Source: Candidatus Rubrivivax defluviihabitans (GTDB lineage: Bacteria; Pseudomonadota; Gammaproteobacteria; Burkholderiales; Burkholderiaceae_C). From it: DNA of 64,000 bases. The stretch covers positions 62,001 through 126,000 of the forward strand of contig JADJMW010000011.1 of the NCBI GenBank assembly GCA_016709385.1, read 5' to 3'. Position numbers and translations under genes: made by a program. Every line of letters begins with the position of its first letter. Positions within the stretch are counted from its first letter, which is position 1. Below the pieces are notes generated by a model, which ran no database searches, was not told the DNA's origin, and was given only the letters and a program-made list of their open reading frames with translations. Shown here one piece after another: positions 42,487 to 50,300 of this stretch.

Positions 42487-43665
42487 ATGCCCGCCAACCT
42501 GCCCGCCGACCGCCCGCCCTTCCTCCCCTTCGCCCTGCCCGAGATCGGCGAGGACGAGATTGCCGAGGTCGTCGATACGCTGAAGAGCGGCTGGGTCACC
42601 ACCGGCCCCAAGGCGAAGCGCTTCGAACAGGATTTCGGGGCCTTTCTCGGTGACCCGGCGCTGCATGCGGTGGCCGTCAATTCCGCCACCGCCGGCCTGC
42701 ACCTGGCGCTGGAGGCCTTGGGCATCGGCCCCGGCGACGAGGTCATCACGACCACCCACACCTTCACCGCCACCGCCGAGGTGGTGCGCTACCTGGGTGC
42801 CGACGTGAAGCTGGTCGACGTCGACCCGGCGACGCTGAACATCGACCCCGCCGCGGTCGAGGAAGCGGTCACGTCGCGCACCAAGGCCATCGTGCCGGTG
42901 CACTACGCCGGCCTGGCCGCCGACATGACTTCGCTGCTCGAGCTGGCGGCCGACTGCGACCTGAAGGTGGTGGAAGACGCCGCGCACGCGCTGCCCACCA
43001 CCTGCGGCGGCCAGCTCGTCGGCACGCTCGACAGCGACGCCACGGTGTTCAGCTTCTACGCCAACAAGACCATCACCACCGGCGAAGGCGGGATGCTGGT
43101 GACCCGTGACGCGGCGGTGGCGCAGCGCGCGCGCACCATGCGTCTGCACGGCATGAACCGCGATGCCTTCGACCGCTTCACGGCCAAGGTGCCGAGCTGG
43201 TACTACGAGGTCGTGGCGCCGGGCTTCAAATACAACCTGACCGACATCGCCGCGGCGCTGGGCCTGCATCAGCTGAAGAAAGCGCACGCCTTCCAGCAGC
43301 GCCGCGCCGCCATCGCGGCCGCATACGACGCGGCCTTCGCCGACCTGCCGCTGGTCTTGCCGCCGCAGCCTGCCGCCGGCGACCGGCATGCCTGGCACCT
43401 GTACGTGCTGCGCCTGGCCGACGACGCCGGCATCGGACGCGACCGCTTCATCGAGCGCCTGTTCGACGCCGGCATCGGCTGCAGCGTGCACTACATCCCG
43501 CTGCACCTGCACCCCTACTGGCGCGACCGCTACGCGCTGCAGCCGGGCCAGTTCCCGCACAGCCAGCATGCCTACGAGCGCATGCTGAGCCTGCCGATCT
43601 ATACGCGCATGAGCGACGACGACGTGATGCGCGTGGCGCAGGCGGTGCGCGCGGCGCTACCATGA
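42487..43665 (+). CDS. DegT/DnrJ/EryC1/StrS sugar aminotransferase
   Basis: 392 residues, PLP-dependent. NSATAGLHLALEALGI binds the cofactor phosphate, VVEDAAHA gives the Asp164 that pairs with the pyridine nitrogen, and Lys194 in FYANKTITTGEGG forms the Schiff base. Such enzymes convert 4-keto-6-deoxy nucleotide sugars to 4-amino sugars. With the PglF/WbpM-like dehydratase and the short phosphoglycosyl transferase nearby, a UDP-4-amino-sugar (bacillosamine-like) product is a reasonable inference. Confidence 0.93.
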   Translation: MPANLPADRPPFLPFALPEIGEDEIAEVVDTLKSGWVTTGPKAKRFEQDFGAFLGDPALHAVAVNSATAGLHLALEALGIGPGDEVITTTHTFTATAEVVRYLGADVKLVDVDPATLNIDPAAVEEAVTSRTKAIVPVHYAGLAADMTSLLELAADCDLKVVEDAAHALPTTCGGQLVGTLDSDATVFSFYANKTITTGEGGMLVTRDAAVAQRARTMRLHGMNRDAFDRFTAKVPSWYYEVVAPGFKYNLTDIAAALGLHQLKKAHAFQQRRAAIAAAYDAAFADLPLVLPPQPAAGDRHAWHLYVLRLADDAGIGRDRFIERLFDAGIGCSVHYIPLHLHPYWRDRYALQPGQFPHSQHAYERMLSLPIYTRMSDDDVMRVAQAVRAALP

Positions 43666-43687
43666 GCGTCGTTCCGGGGGAAGACTC

Positions 43688-44266
43688 ATGAATGCGCTGA
43701 CCCAACCCAAGCTCTCGCTCGAAGCCTACCTGGCCTGGGAAGAGGGTCAGGCCGAGAAGCACGAGTTCTATCGCGGTGAGGTGTTTGCGATGGTGGGCGC
43801 CAGGCGCGTTCACGGCCGCGTGGTGGGTAATCTCGTGCGCGAATTCGGCACATCCCTGAAGGGCTCCCCTTGCCAGGTCTTTCATGAGGGCATGAAGGTC
43901 CAGATCGGTGACGACACCGTGCTCTACCCCGACGTCTTCGTCACCTGCGACGAGGCCGACCTGGTCACCGACCGCATCTTCACGGCGCCCACGCTGGTCG
44001 TCGAGGTGCTCTCGCCCAGCACCCAGGCCTGCGACCGCAGCCAGAAATTCGCCCTCTACCGCCGCATTCCGGCGCTGCGGGAATACATCCTGGTCGACCC
44101 CGACACGCGCCGCGTGGAAGGTTTCCGCCGCGGTTCCGACGGCCTGTGGGTGCTGCACGACATGAGCGACGGCGACACGCTGGAAGCCGCCTGCCTGGGC
44201 CTGCGCGTGCCGCTGGCCGAGGTCTTCGCCGGCATCGAACCGCCGCCGCAGACCGAGGTGGCCTGA
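43688..44266 (+). CDS. Uma2 family putative restriction endonuclease-like protein
   Basis: 192 residues. SLEAYLAWEEGQAEKHEFYRGEVFAMVG at the N-terminus (given here in part), YPDVFVTCDE, PTLVVEVLSPST and REYILVDPDTRRVEGFRR form the Uma2 pattern: a PD-(D/E)xK fold with catalytic D (PDVFV) and E-V. The family is very common in cyanobacteria and scattered in proteobacteria; its biological role is not established. No methyltransferase partner is adjacent. ATG at 43688 follows GGGGGAAGACTC. Confidence 0.9.
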   Translation: MNALTQPKLSLEAYLAWEEGQAEKHEFYRGEVFAMVGARRVHGRVVGNLVREFGTSLKGSPCQVFHEGMKVQIGDDTVLYPDVFVTCDEADLVTDRIFTAPTLVVEVLSPSTQACDRSQKFALYRRIPALREYILVDPDTRRVEGFRRGSDGLWVLHDMSDGDTLEAACLGLRVPLAEVFAGIEPPPQTEVA

Positions 44267-44276
44267 CCCGGCGCGC

Positions 44277-44870
44277 GTGGTCAAACGCCTGTTCGACCTG
44301 CTCGGCGCCACGCTCGCGCTGCTGCTGTTGTCGCCGCTGCTGCTGGTCGTGGCGCTGGCCGTCAGGCTGGACTCGCCCGGGCCGGTCTTCTACCGCCAGC
44401 AACGCGTGGGCCGCGGCGGCGTGCCGTTCAAGATCCACAAGTTCCGCACCATGCGCCACGGCGCCGGCGGGCCGCTGCTGACCGTGGGCGACGACCCGCG
44501 CATCACGCGCGTGGGCGCCTTCCTGCGCCGCACGCGCATCGACGAGCTGCCGCAGTTCATCGACGTGCTGCTCGGCCACATGAGCCTGGTCGGCCCGCGC
44601 CCCGAGGTGCCGCGCTTCGTGGCGCTGTACCCGCCGGAACTGCGCGCACGCGTGCTGGCGGTGCGCCCCGGCATCACCGACCCGGCTTCGCTGGCCTTCA
44701 TCGACGAAGCCCGGTTGCTGGCCGCGGCCGCCGACCCCGAGCGGGAGTACGTCCAGGTCATCCTGCCGGCCAAGCTGCAGCATGCCGCCGAATATGCCGA
44801 GCGGGCGTCGCTGGCCACCGACCTCGGCGTGCTGTGGCGCACGCTGCGCCTGCTTCTGCGACAGGTATGA
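44277..44870 (+). CDS. Short phosphoglycosyl transferase (PglC-like sugar transferase)
   Basis: 197 residues from a GTG. It has one N-terminal membrane-embedded helix (FDLLGATLALLLLSPLLLV) and lacks the long multi-helix N-terminal part of WbaP/WcaJ, so it is the minimal monotopic form, as in PglC. KFRTM, RRTRIDELPQ and SLVGPRPE are the catalytic signatures. It would load the first phospho-sugar onto undecaprenyl phosphate and so begins the glycan. Confidence 0.92.
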   Translation: MVKRLFDLLGATLALLLLSPLLLVVALAVRLDSPGPVFYRQQRVGRGGVPFKIHKFRTMRHGAGGPLLTVGDDPRITRVGAFLRRTRIDELPQFIDVLLGHMSLVGPRPEVPRFVALYPPELRARVLAVRPGITDPASLAFIDEARLLAAAADPEREYVQVILPAKLQHAAEYAERASLATDLGVLWRTLRLLLRQV

Positions 44871-44882
44871 GAAGACCGGGGA

Positions 44883-44917
44883 TGTACAAATTCAAAGTAG
44901 AACTTTCAAACTGTACA
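44883..44917. repeat. AT-rich interrupted palindrome before the second AAA/DUF4143 gene
   Basis: TGTACA (44883-44888) and TGTACA (44912-44917) bracket TTCAAAGT-aga-ACTTTCAA; 13 of 16 positions of each arm are complementary. A TACAAT at 44914-44919 with TTCAAA 17 nt upstream (44891-44896) makes a plausible promoter inside the palindrome. The ATG at 44929 is 9 nt after the -10 box, so the leader would be very short. Confidence 0.75.
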
Positions 44918-44928
44918 ATCTAGGCATC

Positions 44929-46101
44929 ATGATTCCCCGCAATGCCACCGCCACGCTGCTGCAACAGGCCCGCGGCTTCCCGGTGCTGGCCCTCACCGGT
45001 CCGCGGCAGTCGGGCAAGACCACGCTGGCGCGCAGCGCGTTTCCCCGCCTGCCGTACGTGAACCTGGAAGACCCCGACACCCGTGAACTGGCGCTGGCCG
45101 ACCCGCGCCGTTTCCTGGCCCGGCTGGGCGGCGGCGCCATCCTCGACGAGGTGCAGCGCAGCCCCGGCCTGCTTTCGTATCTGCTGGGCGTGGCCGACGC
45201 CGCCCCCGCGATGGGCCGCTGGGTGCTCACGGGTTCGCAGCAGTTCGGCCTGATGGACGGCATTGCGCAGTCACTGGCCGGACGCGCCGCCATGCTCACG
45301 CTGCTGCCGCTGGCGCACAGCGAACTCGTGGCCGCGGCCGGCGGCGACGTGACGCTGGAAGAACGCCTGTGGCGCGGCGGCTACCCGGCCCTGCACGCGA
45401 GGCACCGGCGGCCCGATCCGACGCACTGGTTCTCGGCCTACGTGGCCACCTACCTGGAGCGCGACGTGCGGCAGCTGCTCAACGTGGGCAACCTGCTCAC
45501 CTTCCAGCGTTTCCTGGCCATGTGCGCTGCGCGCAGCGGTCAGTTGCTCAACCTCAACAGCCTGGCGTCCGACTGCGGCATCAGCCAGCCCACGGCGCGG
45601 CAGTGGCTCACGGTGCTGCAGGCCAGCCATCTGCTGACGCTGGTGCCGCCCTACCACCGCAACTTCGGCAAGCGCCTGGTCAAGGCCCCCAAGCTCTACT
45701 TCCTGGACAGCGGGCTGCTGTGCCACCTGCTGCGCATCGCCACGCCGGCCGACCTGCAGGTGCATGCGGCCCGCGGCGCCGTCTTCGAGACCTGGGCCGT
45801 GGCCGAGACGCTGAAGCACCGCTACAACCTGGGCCTGCCTGCCGACCTGTTCTTCTGGCGCGACAACCACGGCCTGGAGGTCGACTTGGTATTCGAGCAC
45901 CACGGCTGGCTGCACAGCGTGGAGTGCAAGTCGGGCACCACCTATGCGCCCGACTGGATGGCGGCGCCGCGCCGTTGGCGGCAGGCCGCTGGGGGCCTGG
46001 CTGCACCGCCGGTGCTGCTGTATGGCGGCGAACTGAGCCACGAACGCGCCGACCACAGCGTGCTGAGCTGGCGCGACCTGGGCTTGCCGGTGGCGCATTG
46101 A
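44929..46101 (+). CDS. AAA_14/DUF4143 ATPase, second copy
   Basis: 390 residues. P-loop LTGPRQSGKTTLARSAF (about 22-38), Walker B-like ILDEVQRSP, and GSQQFGLMDGIAQSLAGR (sensor 1 region). A winged-helix segment (SLASDCGISQPTARQWLTVL) precedes the C-terminal DUF4143 part, where GLEVDLVFEH and VECKSG give a nuclease-like D...E-C-K. It is clearly divergent from the first copy, so not a recent duplication. No ribosome binding site is evident. The dehydratase gene follows 7 bp later. Confidence 0.9.
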   Translation: MIPRNATATLLQQARGFPVLALTGPRQSGKTTLARSAFPRLPYVNLEDPDTRELALADPRRFLARLGGGAILDEVQRSPGLLSYLLGVADAAPAMGRWVLTGSQQFGLMDGIAQSLAGRAAMLTLLPLAHSELVAAAGGDVTLEERLWRGGYPALHARHRRPDPTHWFSAYVATYLERDVRQLLNVGNLLTFQRFLAMCAARSGQLLNLNSLASDCGISQPTARQWLTVLQASHLLTLVPPYHRNFGKRLVKAPKLYFLDSGLLCHLLRIATPADLQVHAARGAVFETWAVAETLKHRYNLGLPADLFFWRDNHGLEVDLVFEHHGWLHSVECKSGTTYAPDWMAAPRRWRQAAGGLAAPPVLLYGGELSHERADHSVLSWRDLGLPVAH

Positions 46102-46108
46102 AGCGGTC

Positions 46109-48022
46109 ATGAGCGCACCCGCTACCCCCGGCTTCTGGCACCGCCTGGACCTCTTCCTGGCCCGCTTGCGCCCGCACCGCGAACCGTTGTCGCTGCTGGT
46201 GGACGCGGCCGTGGTGGCCGCCTGCTGGAACGTGACCTACCTCTTCCGCCTGGGCTTCGAGCGCTGGATCAGCGCCCGGCCGTCCTACGACGCCTGGGTG
46301 CTGCTGGGCATCGTGGCGGCCTACACCGCGGCCAGCCTGCTGTTCAAGGTGCCGCAGAGCATGTGGCGCTTCTCCGGTTTCGGCGAGATCAAGCGCCTGA
46401 CCCTGGCCTGCATGCTGGCCGGCGCCGCCAGCGCCGTGGTGGTGGTGGGCCTGGGGCTGGTGAAGATCCCGCGCGCCGTGCTGGCGCTGCACCCGGTGGT
46501 GGCGCTGATGGGCCTGAGCCTGGTGCGCATCGGCTATCGCATGTTGTACGAGCATGCGCGCGCGCAGATCGCCGGCAGCCGCGGCGATATCCGTCGCGCG
46601 CTGGTGATGGGCGCGGGCCAGGCGGCGCGGCTGCTCATCGCCGGTCTGCACCGGCAGGGCTGGACGGTGCTGGGCCTGTTCGACGACGACCCCGCCAAGC
46701 AGCGCGCGCGCATTGCCGGCGTGCCGGTACTCGGGCCGCTGGACGCGCTGCGCGGCAGCGTCCATCCCGGCACCGCCACGCATGTCATCGTGGCCCTGCC
46801 GTCGGCCAGCTTCGCGCAGCGCCGCCGCGCGCTGGATATCGCTGCCGGCACCGGCTTGCCGGTGCTCACCGTGCCCAGTGCGGCCGAACTGCGCGAAGGC
46901 CAGGCCCGCGTGGAGCGCTTGCGCAGCATCGAACCCGAAGACCTGCTGGGCCGCGAGCCCGTGGTGCTGGACGAAGCCGGCCTGGCGCCGGTGCTGCAGG
47001 GCAGGAGCGTGCTCGTCACCGGCGCTGGCGGCAGCATCGGCAGCGAGCTGTGTCGCCAGGTGGCGCGCTTCCGGCCGGCGCGGCTGGTGCTGGTCGAGCT
47101 GAGCGAATTCAACCTCTATACCATCGAGCAGGAACTCACCGCGGCCTTCCCCGGACTGAAACTGGTGCGCCTGATCGGCGACGTGAAGGACCTGCCACAG
47201 CTGCGCGCCATCTGCAAGCGCTGGCGGCCGGCGGTGGTGTTCCACGCCGCGGCGTACAAGCACGTGCCGCTGATGGAGGACGACAACGCCTGGGTCGCGC
47301 TGCGCAACAACACGCTGGGCACCTACCACGCGGCGCTGGCTGCCGCCGAAGCGGGCGCCGAGCGCTTCGTGCTCATCAGCACCGACAAGGCGGTCAACCC
47401 CACCAACGTGATGGGTGCCACCAAGCGCGCGGCCGAGATGGTGGTCAGCGCGATGGCCGTCGAGCACCCGGGCACGCGCTTCATGGCCGTGCGCTTCGGC
47501 AACGTGCTGGGCAGCAGCGGCAGCGTGATCCCCAAGTTCAAGGAGCAGATCGCCAAGGGCGGCCCGGTGACGGTGACGCACCCGGACATCATTCGCTATT
47601 TCATGACCATCCCGGAGGCGGCCCGGCTCGTGCTGCAGGCCGTGGCCATTGGCGAAAGCGGCCAGGTGCTGGTGCTGGACATGGGCGAGCCGGTGAAGAT
47701 CGTCGACCTGGCGCGCGACCTCATCCGCATGGCGGGGCACGCGCCCGAAGAGATCAGGATCGAATTCACCGGGTTGCGCCCCGGCGAGAAGCTGTACGAG
47801 GAACTGCTCGCCGACGCCGACGATACCCTGCCCACGGCGGTGCCTCGGCTGCGTGTGGCGCGGCTGGCGGCGGGTGCGGACAACGCGGACCGGGTGGACG
47901 AATTGCGGGCCTGGCTGGCAGCGGCGGACGCCGCGGGCGCATCGCAGGACGACGCGGCCGTGCGGGCGCGGCTGAGGGGGGTGGTGGCGGAGTACAAGGC
48001 AGCCCCGGCGACCCCTTCCTGA
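46109..48022 (+). CDS. Nucleotide-sugar 4,6-dehydratase, WbpM/PglF type
   Basis: 637 residues. Four membrane helices at the N-terminus (about 25-125) are followed by a first Rossmann domain (VMGAGQAARLLIAG) and the catalytic short-chain dehydrogenase domain (VTGAGGSIGSELCRQ). The active site ISTDKAVNPTNVMGATKR has Met in place of the usual Tyr of the Y-x3-K pair, the feature of large WbpM-like enzymes. It should convert UDP-GlcNAc to the 4-keto-6-deoxy sugar for the DegT aminotransferase. It ends the glycan locus, convergent with the Crp-family gene. Confidence 0.94.
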   Translation: MSAPATPGFWHRLDLFLARLRPHREPLSLLVDAAVVAACWNVTYLFRLGFERWISARPSYDAWVLLGIVAAYTAASLLFKVPQSMWRFSGFGEIKRLTLACMLAGAASAVVVVGLGLVKIPRAVLALHPVVALMGLSLVRIGYRMLYEHARAQIAGSRGDIRRALVMGAGQAARLLIAGLHRQGWTVLGLFDDDPAKQRARIAGVPVLGPLDALRGSVHPGTATHVIVALPSASFAQRRRALDIAAGTGLPVLTVPSAAELREGQARVERLRSIEPEDLLGREPVVLDEAGLAPVLQGRSVLVTGAGGSIGSELCRQVARFRPARLVLVELSEFNLYTIEQELTAAFPGLKLVRLIGDVKDLPQLRAICKRWRPAVVFHAAAYKHVPLMEDDNAWVALRNNTLGTYHAALAAAEAGAERFVLISTDKAVNPTNVMGATKRAAEMVVSAMAVEHPGTRFMAVRFGNVLGSSGSVIPKFKEQIAKGGPVTVTHPDIIRYFMTIPEAARLVLQAVAIGESGQVLVLDMGEPVKIVDLARDLIRMAGHAPEEIRIEFTGLRPGEKLYEELLADADDTLPTAVPRLRVARLAAGADNADRVDELRAWLAAADAAGASQDDAAVRARLRGVVAEYKAAPATPS

Positions 48023-48033
48023 GTCCGCGACGG

Positions 48034-48741
48034 CTACTTGCGCGGCACGAGCTTTCCGTCCGCGGCCTCCTGCAGCGTCTGCGGTTGGTTGACGACCAGG
48101 CTCTGCCCGGCCCGCGCCACGACCTTGAGCGTTTGCAGGAATTGCAGCGTGCGCGTCACCGTTTCGCGGCTGGTGTTGACCATGATCGCGATCTCCTGGT
48201 GCGTGGGCGCCAGCTGGATCGTCACCGGGCCGCCAGACGGCTGCTGCGACATCAGCAGCAACTGCGCACAGACGCGCTGGAACGAACTCGGCAGCGCGAG
48301 CACCGCCCGTTGCCGGGCCGACCGACGCATGCGCTGCGCCAGCCGCAGCGCCACCGAGGCACTCGTTTCGGGGGTCGAGAACATCAGTTCACGCGCGCGC
48401 TCGCGGTCCAGCATGGCCACGCGCGAGGGCGCCACCGCGATGACGTACTCGGGCGCCGGCTGATGGTCGATCACCGCAAGCTCGCCGAAAAAGTCGCATT
48501 CGTCTACGAAGTCAATGCCCACTTCGCGGCCGTCCAGCGTAAAATCGACGGTCTGCAGCCGGCCCTCGATGAGAAATCCGAGCCCGGCGTCGCGGTCGCC
48601 GCGCTTGATCACGACCTCGCGCCGCTCCACCCTGCGTTCGTTCATCACCTGCGACAGCTCCCGCAGGTGGGCCGCCGGCAAATTCTCGAACAGGCGCAGA
48701 CCTTGCAGGATAGGGATCAGAATAGGCATCGAGGCCGGCAC
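48034..48741 (-). CDS. Crp/Fnr-family transcription regulator
   Basis: 235 residues. An N-terminal cyclic-nucleotide-binding-like beta roll (FFGELAVID) is joined by the C-helix to a winged helix. The recognition helix NTSRETVTRTLQFL keeps Arg192, Glu193 and Arg197, equivalent to the E. coli CRP residues that read TGTGA. The positions matching CRP Arg82-Ser83, which hold the cAMP phosphate, are Pro97 and Glu98, so cAMP binding is doubtful. There are no FNR-type cysteine clusters. It is divergent from fecR, with a CRP-like site between them. An ATG at 48729 is an alternative start. Confidence 0.92.
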   Translation of the reverse strand: MPASMPILIPILQGLRLFENLPAAHLRELSQVMNERRVERREVVIKRGDRDAGLGFLIEGRLQTVDFTLDGREVGIDFVDECDFFGELAVIDHQPAPEYVIAVAPSRVAMLDRERARELMFSTPETSASVALRLAQRMRRSARQRAVLALPSSFQRVCAQLLLMSQQPSGGPVTIQLAPTHQEIAIMVNTSRETVTRTLQFLQTLKVVARAGQSLVVNQPQTLQEAADGKLVPRK

Positions 48742-48767
48742 TGTGCATCGCGAAAAGCGCCTGCACG

Positions 48768-48783
48768 TGTGATGCAGGACACA
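48768..48783. promoter_or_regulatory. CRP-type site between the Crp-family gene and fecR
   Basis: TGTGA-TGCAGG-ACACA: one arm perfect, the other with one mismatch, and the outer bases (CG/CG) extend the symmetry. It lies 27 bp from the regulator start and 67 bp from the fecR start. Autoregulation and control of the fecR operon are both possible. Confidence 0.6.
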
Positions 48784-48849
48784 CGGCGCTCATCGCAGTC
48801 AGGTGCACCATCGGCAATCTGGTGCTGGTCACACCTCAGGAGTCACACC

Positions 48850-50253
48850 ATGATATCCAGCTTCGCATCGAAGCCAATCCTGTCCAGGCGTGGCGCCAGG
48901 CCCGCGTGGCTGGGGCTCGTGGCCGCGGCGCTGGGCCTCGCGGGAGCCCTGGGTGTGCAGGCTGCCCTGGCCAACCCGGACCAGGTCGCGGCCACCGCCG
49001 GCGTCGGCCAGGTCAGCCTGCTCATCGGGCAGGTCCGCGTCGTGCGCAAGGACGGGCAGGTCGAGGCATTGAAGCGCGGCATGTCGGTGCGCGTCGGCGA
49101 CCGCGTCGAGACCTCGGCCAGCGGCCACGTCCATCTGCGCTTCATCGACAACGCTGCCGTCGCCGTGCGACCCGACAGCGCGCTCGAGATCCAGGCCTAT
49201 CACTTCGACGCCGGGCAGCCGGCGTCGAGCGAGGTGCGCCTGCAGGTCGACCATGGCATCACGCGCTCGATCTCCGGCCGCGCCACCGAAGTCGACAAGA
49301 GCCGCTTCCGCATGAATACCCCCGTGGCGGCGATTGGCGTGCGCGGCACGGACTTCATCGTCCAGGCCACCGACGCCCGCATGCGCGCCTCGGTGGCGGA
49401 AGGGGCGATCGTCGTCTCGGCGCTCGGAGAAGGGTGCAGTGCGGCCGGCCTGGGCCCCTGTGCCGGGGCGCAATCCCGGCAGTTGTCGGCGGACATGAGC
49501 CACCTGATGGTGGAGGTGCAGCGTGGCGAGCAGGTCGCCAGGCTGGTGCCGGTGGCCCATGCCATGCTCGCCACCGGCGCCACCGGTGCCGAGGACCGGC
49601 TCGCGGCGCTGCGTGCTGCCGAGAATGCCGCCCGCAGCGCGGGCATGCTGGCCGCCGAACCGTATGGCCGCAATGATGCCGCCGCCGCAGAGATGCTGGT
49701 CATTGCGGCGGATTCGCTGCCCGACCTGAACCGCCGCCCGAACCTGGACGGCCAGCTGCTCTGGGGCCGTTACACCATCAACGCCGCCTTCAACGACGAC
49801 GTCAGCGTGCCCTTCGCCTTGGCCAGGCTGGGCCGGCACGAGGCCGTCGGCTCCGAGCAGTTCACGCTCTTCCGGGCCAACGATCCCACCAACCCCGAAC
49901 GCGAACTGCGCGCCGGCGAAGGCCAGGTCGACTTCCGCCTCTCGCGCGCCCAGGCCACCTACGAGAATGCCGGCGCGGTCGAGGCCGCCACCGTCGACGG
50001 CGGCACGCTGTCGCTGGACTTCGCCCGCCGCACCTTCGCCACCGGTCTGGCGTTGTCTTCACCATCGGCCGGCAAGACCGAGTTGCGCATGGCCGGTGAT
50101 GTCCGCGGCGACGGCACCTTCTCGGTGCGCGACCTCGACAGCCGCCAGTCGGTGGCCGGCGCGGTATCGCTCGACGGCAAGGAGGCCGGCTACCTGTTCG
50201 AGCGCGGCCTCGGCAGCGGGCTGTTCCGCGGCAAGACGCTGTGGGGCCGCTGA
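48850..50253 (+). CDS. FecR domain periplasmic protein
   Basis: 467 residues. A signal peptide (about 1-42, ending VQAALA) is followed by a FecR domain. VGQVSLLIGQVRVVRKDG and MSVRVGDRVETSASGHVHLRFID come first, then NTPVAAIGVRGTDFIVQ. The C-terminal half has no recognised domain and contains FTLFRAND and QVDFRLSRAQATYEN, which look like the barrel-type FecR-associated extension. FecR proteins of this architecture commonly pair with CHASE2 cyclases as envelope sensors. AGGAG lies 7 nt before the ATG. Confidence 0.88.
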   Translation: MISSFASKPILSRRGARPAWLGLVAAALGLAGALGVQAALANPDQVAATAGVGQVSLLIGQVRVVRKDGQVEALKRGMSVRVGDRVETSASGHVHLRFIDNAAVAVRPDSALEIQAYHFDAGQPASSEVRLQVDHGITRSISGRATEVDKSRFRMNTPVAAIGVRGTDFIVQATDARMRASVAEGAIVVSALGEGCSAAGLGPCAGAQSRQLSADMSHLMVEVQRGEQVARLVPVAHAMLATGATGAEDRLAALRAAENAARSAGMLAAEPYGRNDAAAAEMLVIAADSLPDLNRRPNLDGQLLWGRYTINAAFNDDVSVPFALARLGRHEAVGSEQFTLFRANDPTNPERELRAGEGQVDFRLSRAQATYENAGAVEAATVDGGTLSLDFARRTFATGLALSSPSAGKTELRMAGDVRGDGTFSVRDLDSRQSVAGAVSLDGKEAGYLFERGLGSGLFRGKTLWGR

Positions 50254-50300
50254 GCCCGCCGGGCGCCGCTCGCTCCTGATCCGGGCGCAAGGCCGCAGCC

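Noticed and set aside
41229..46108. The DUF4143 and Uma2 genes as parts of a complete mobile element
   Set aside because: No integrase, transposase, terminal inverted repeats or target duplications were found around them; only the start-codon palindromes stand out.
48820..48849. GTCACACC direct repeats before fecR as further CRP sites
   Set aside because: The two GTCACACC copies lack a properly spaced TGTGA partner and lie at the ribosome binding site.
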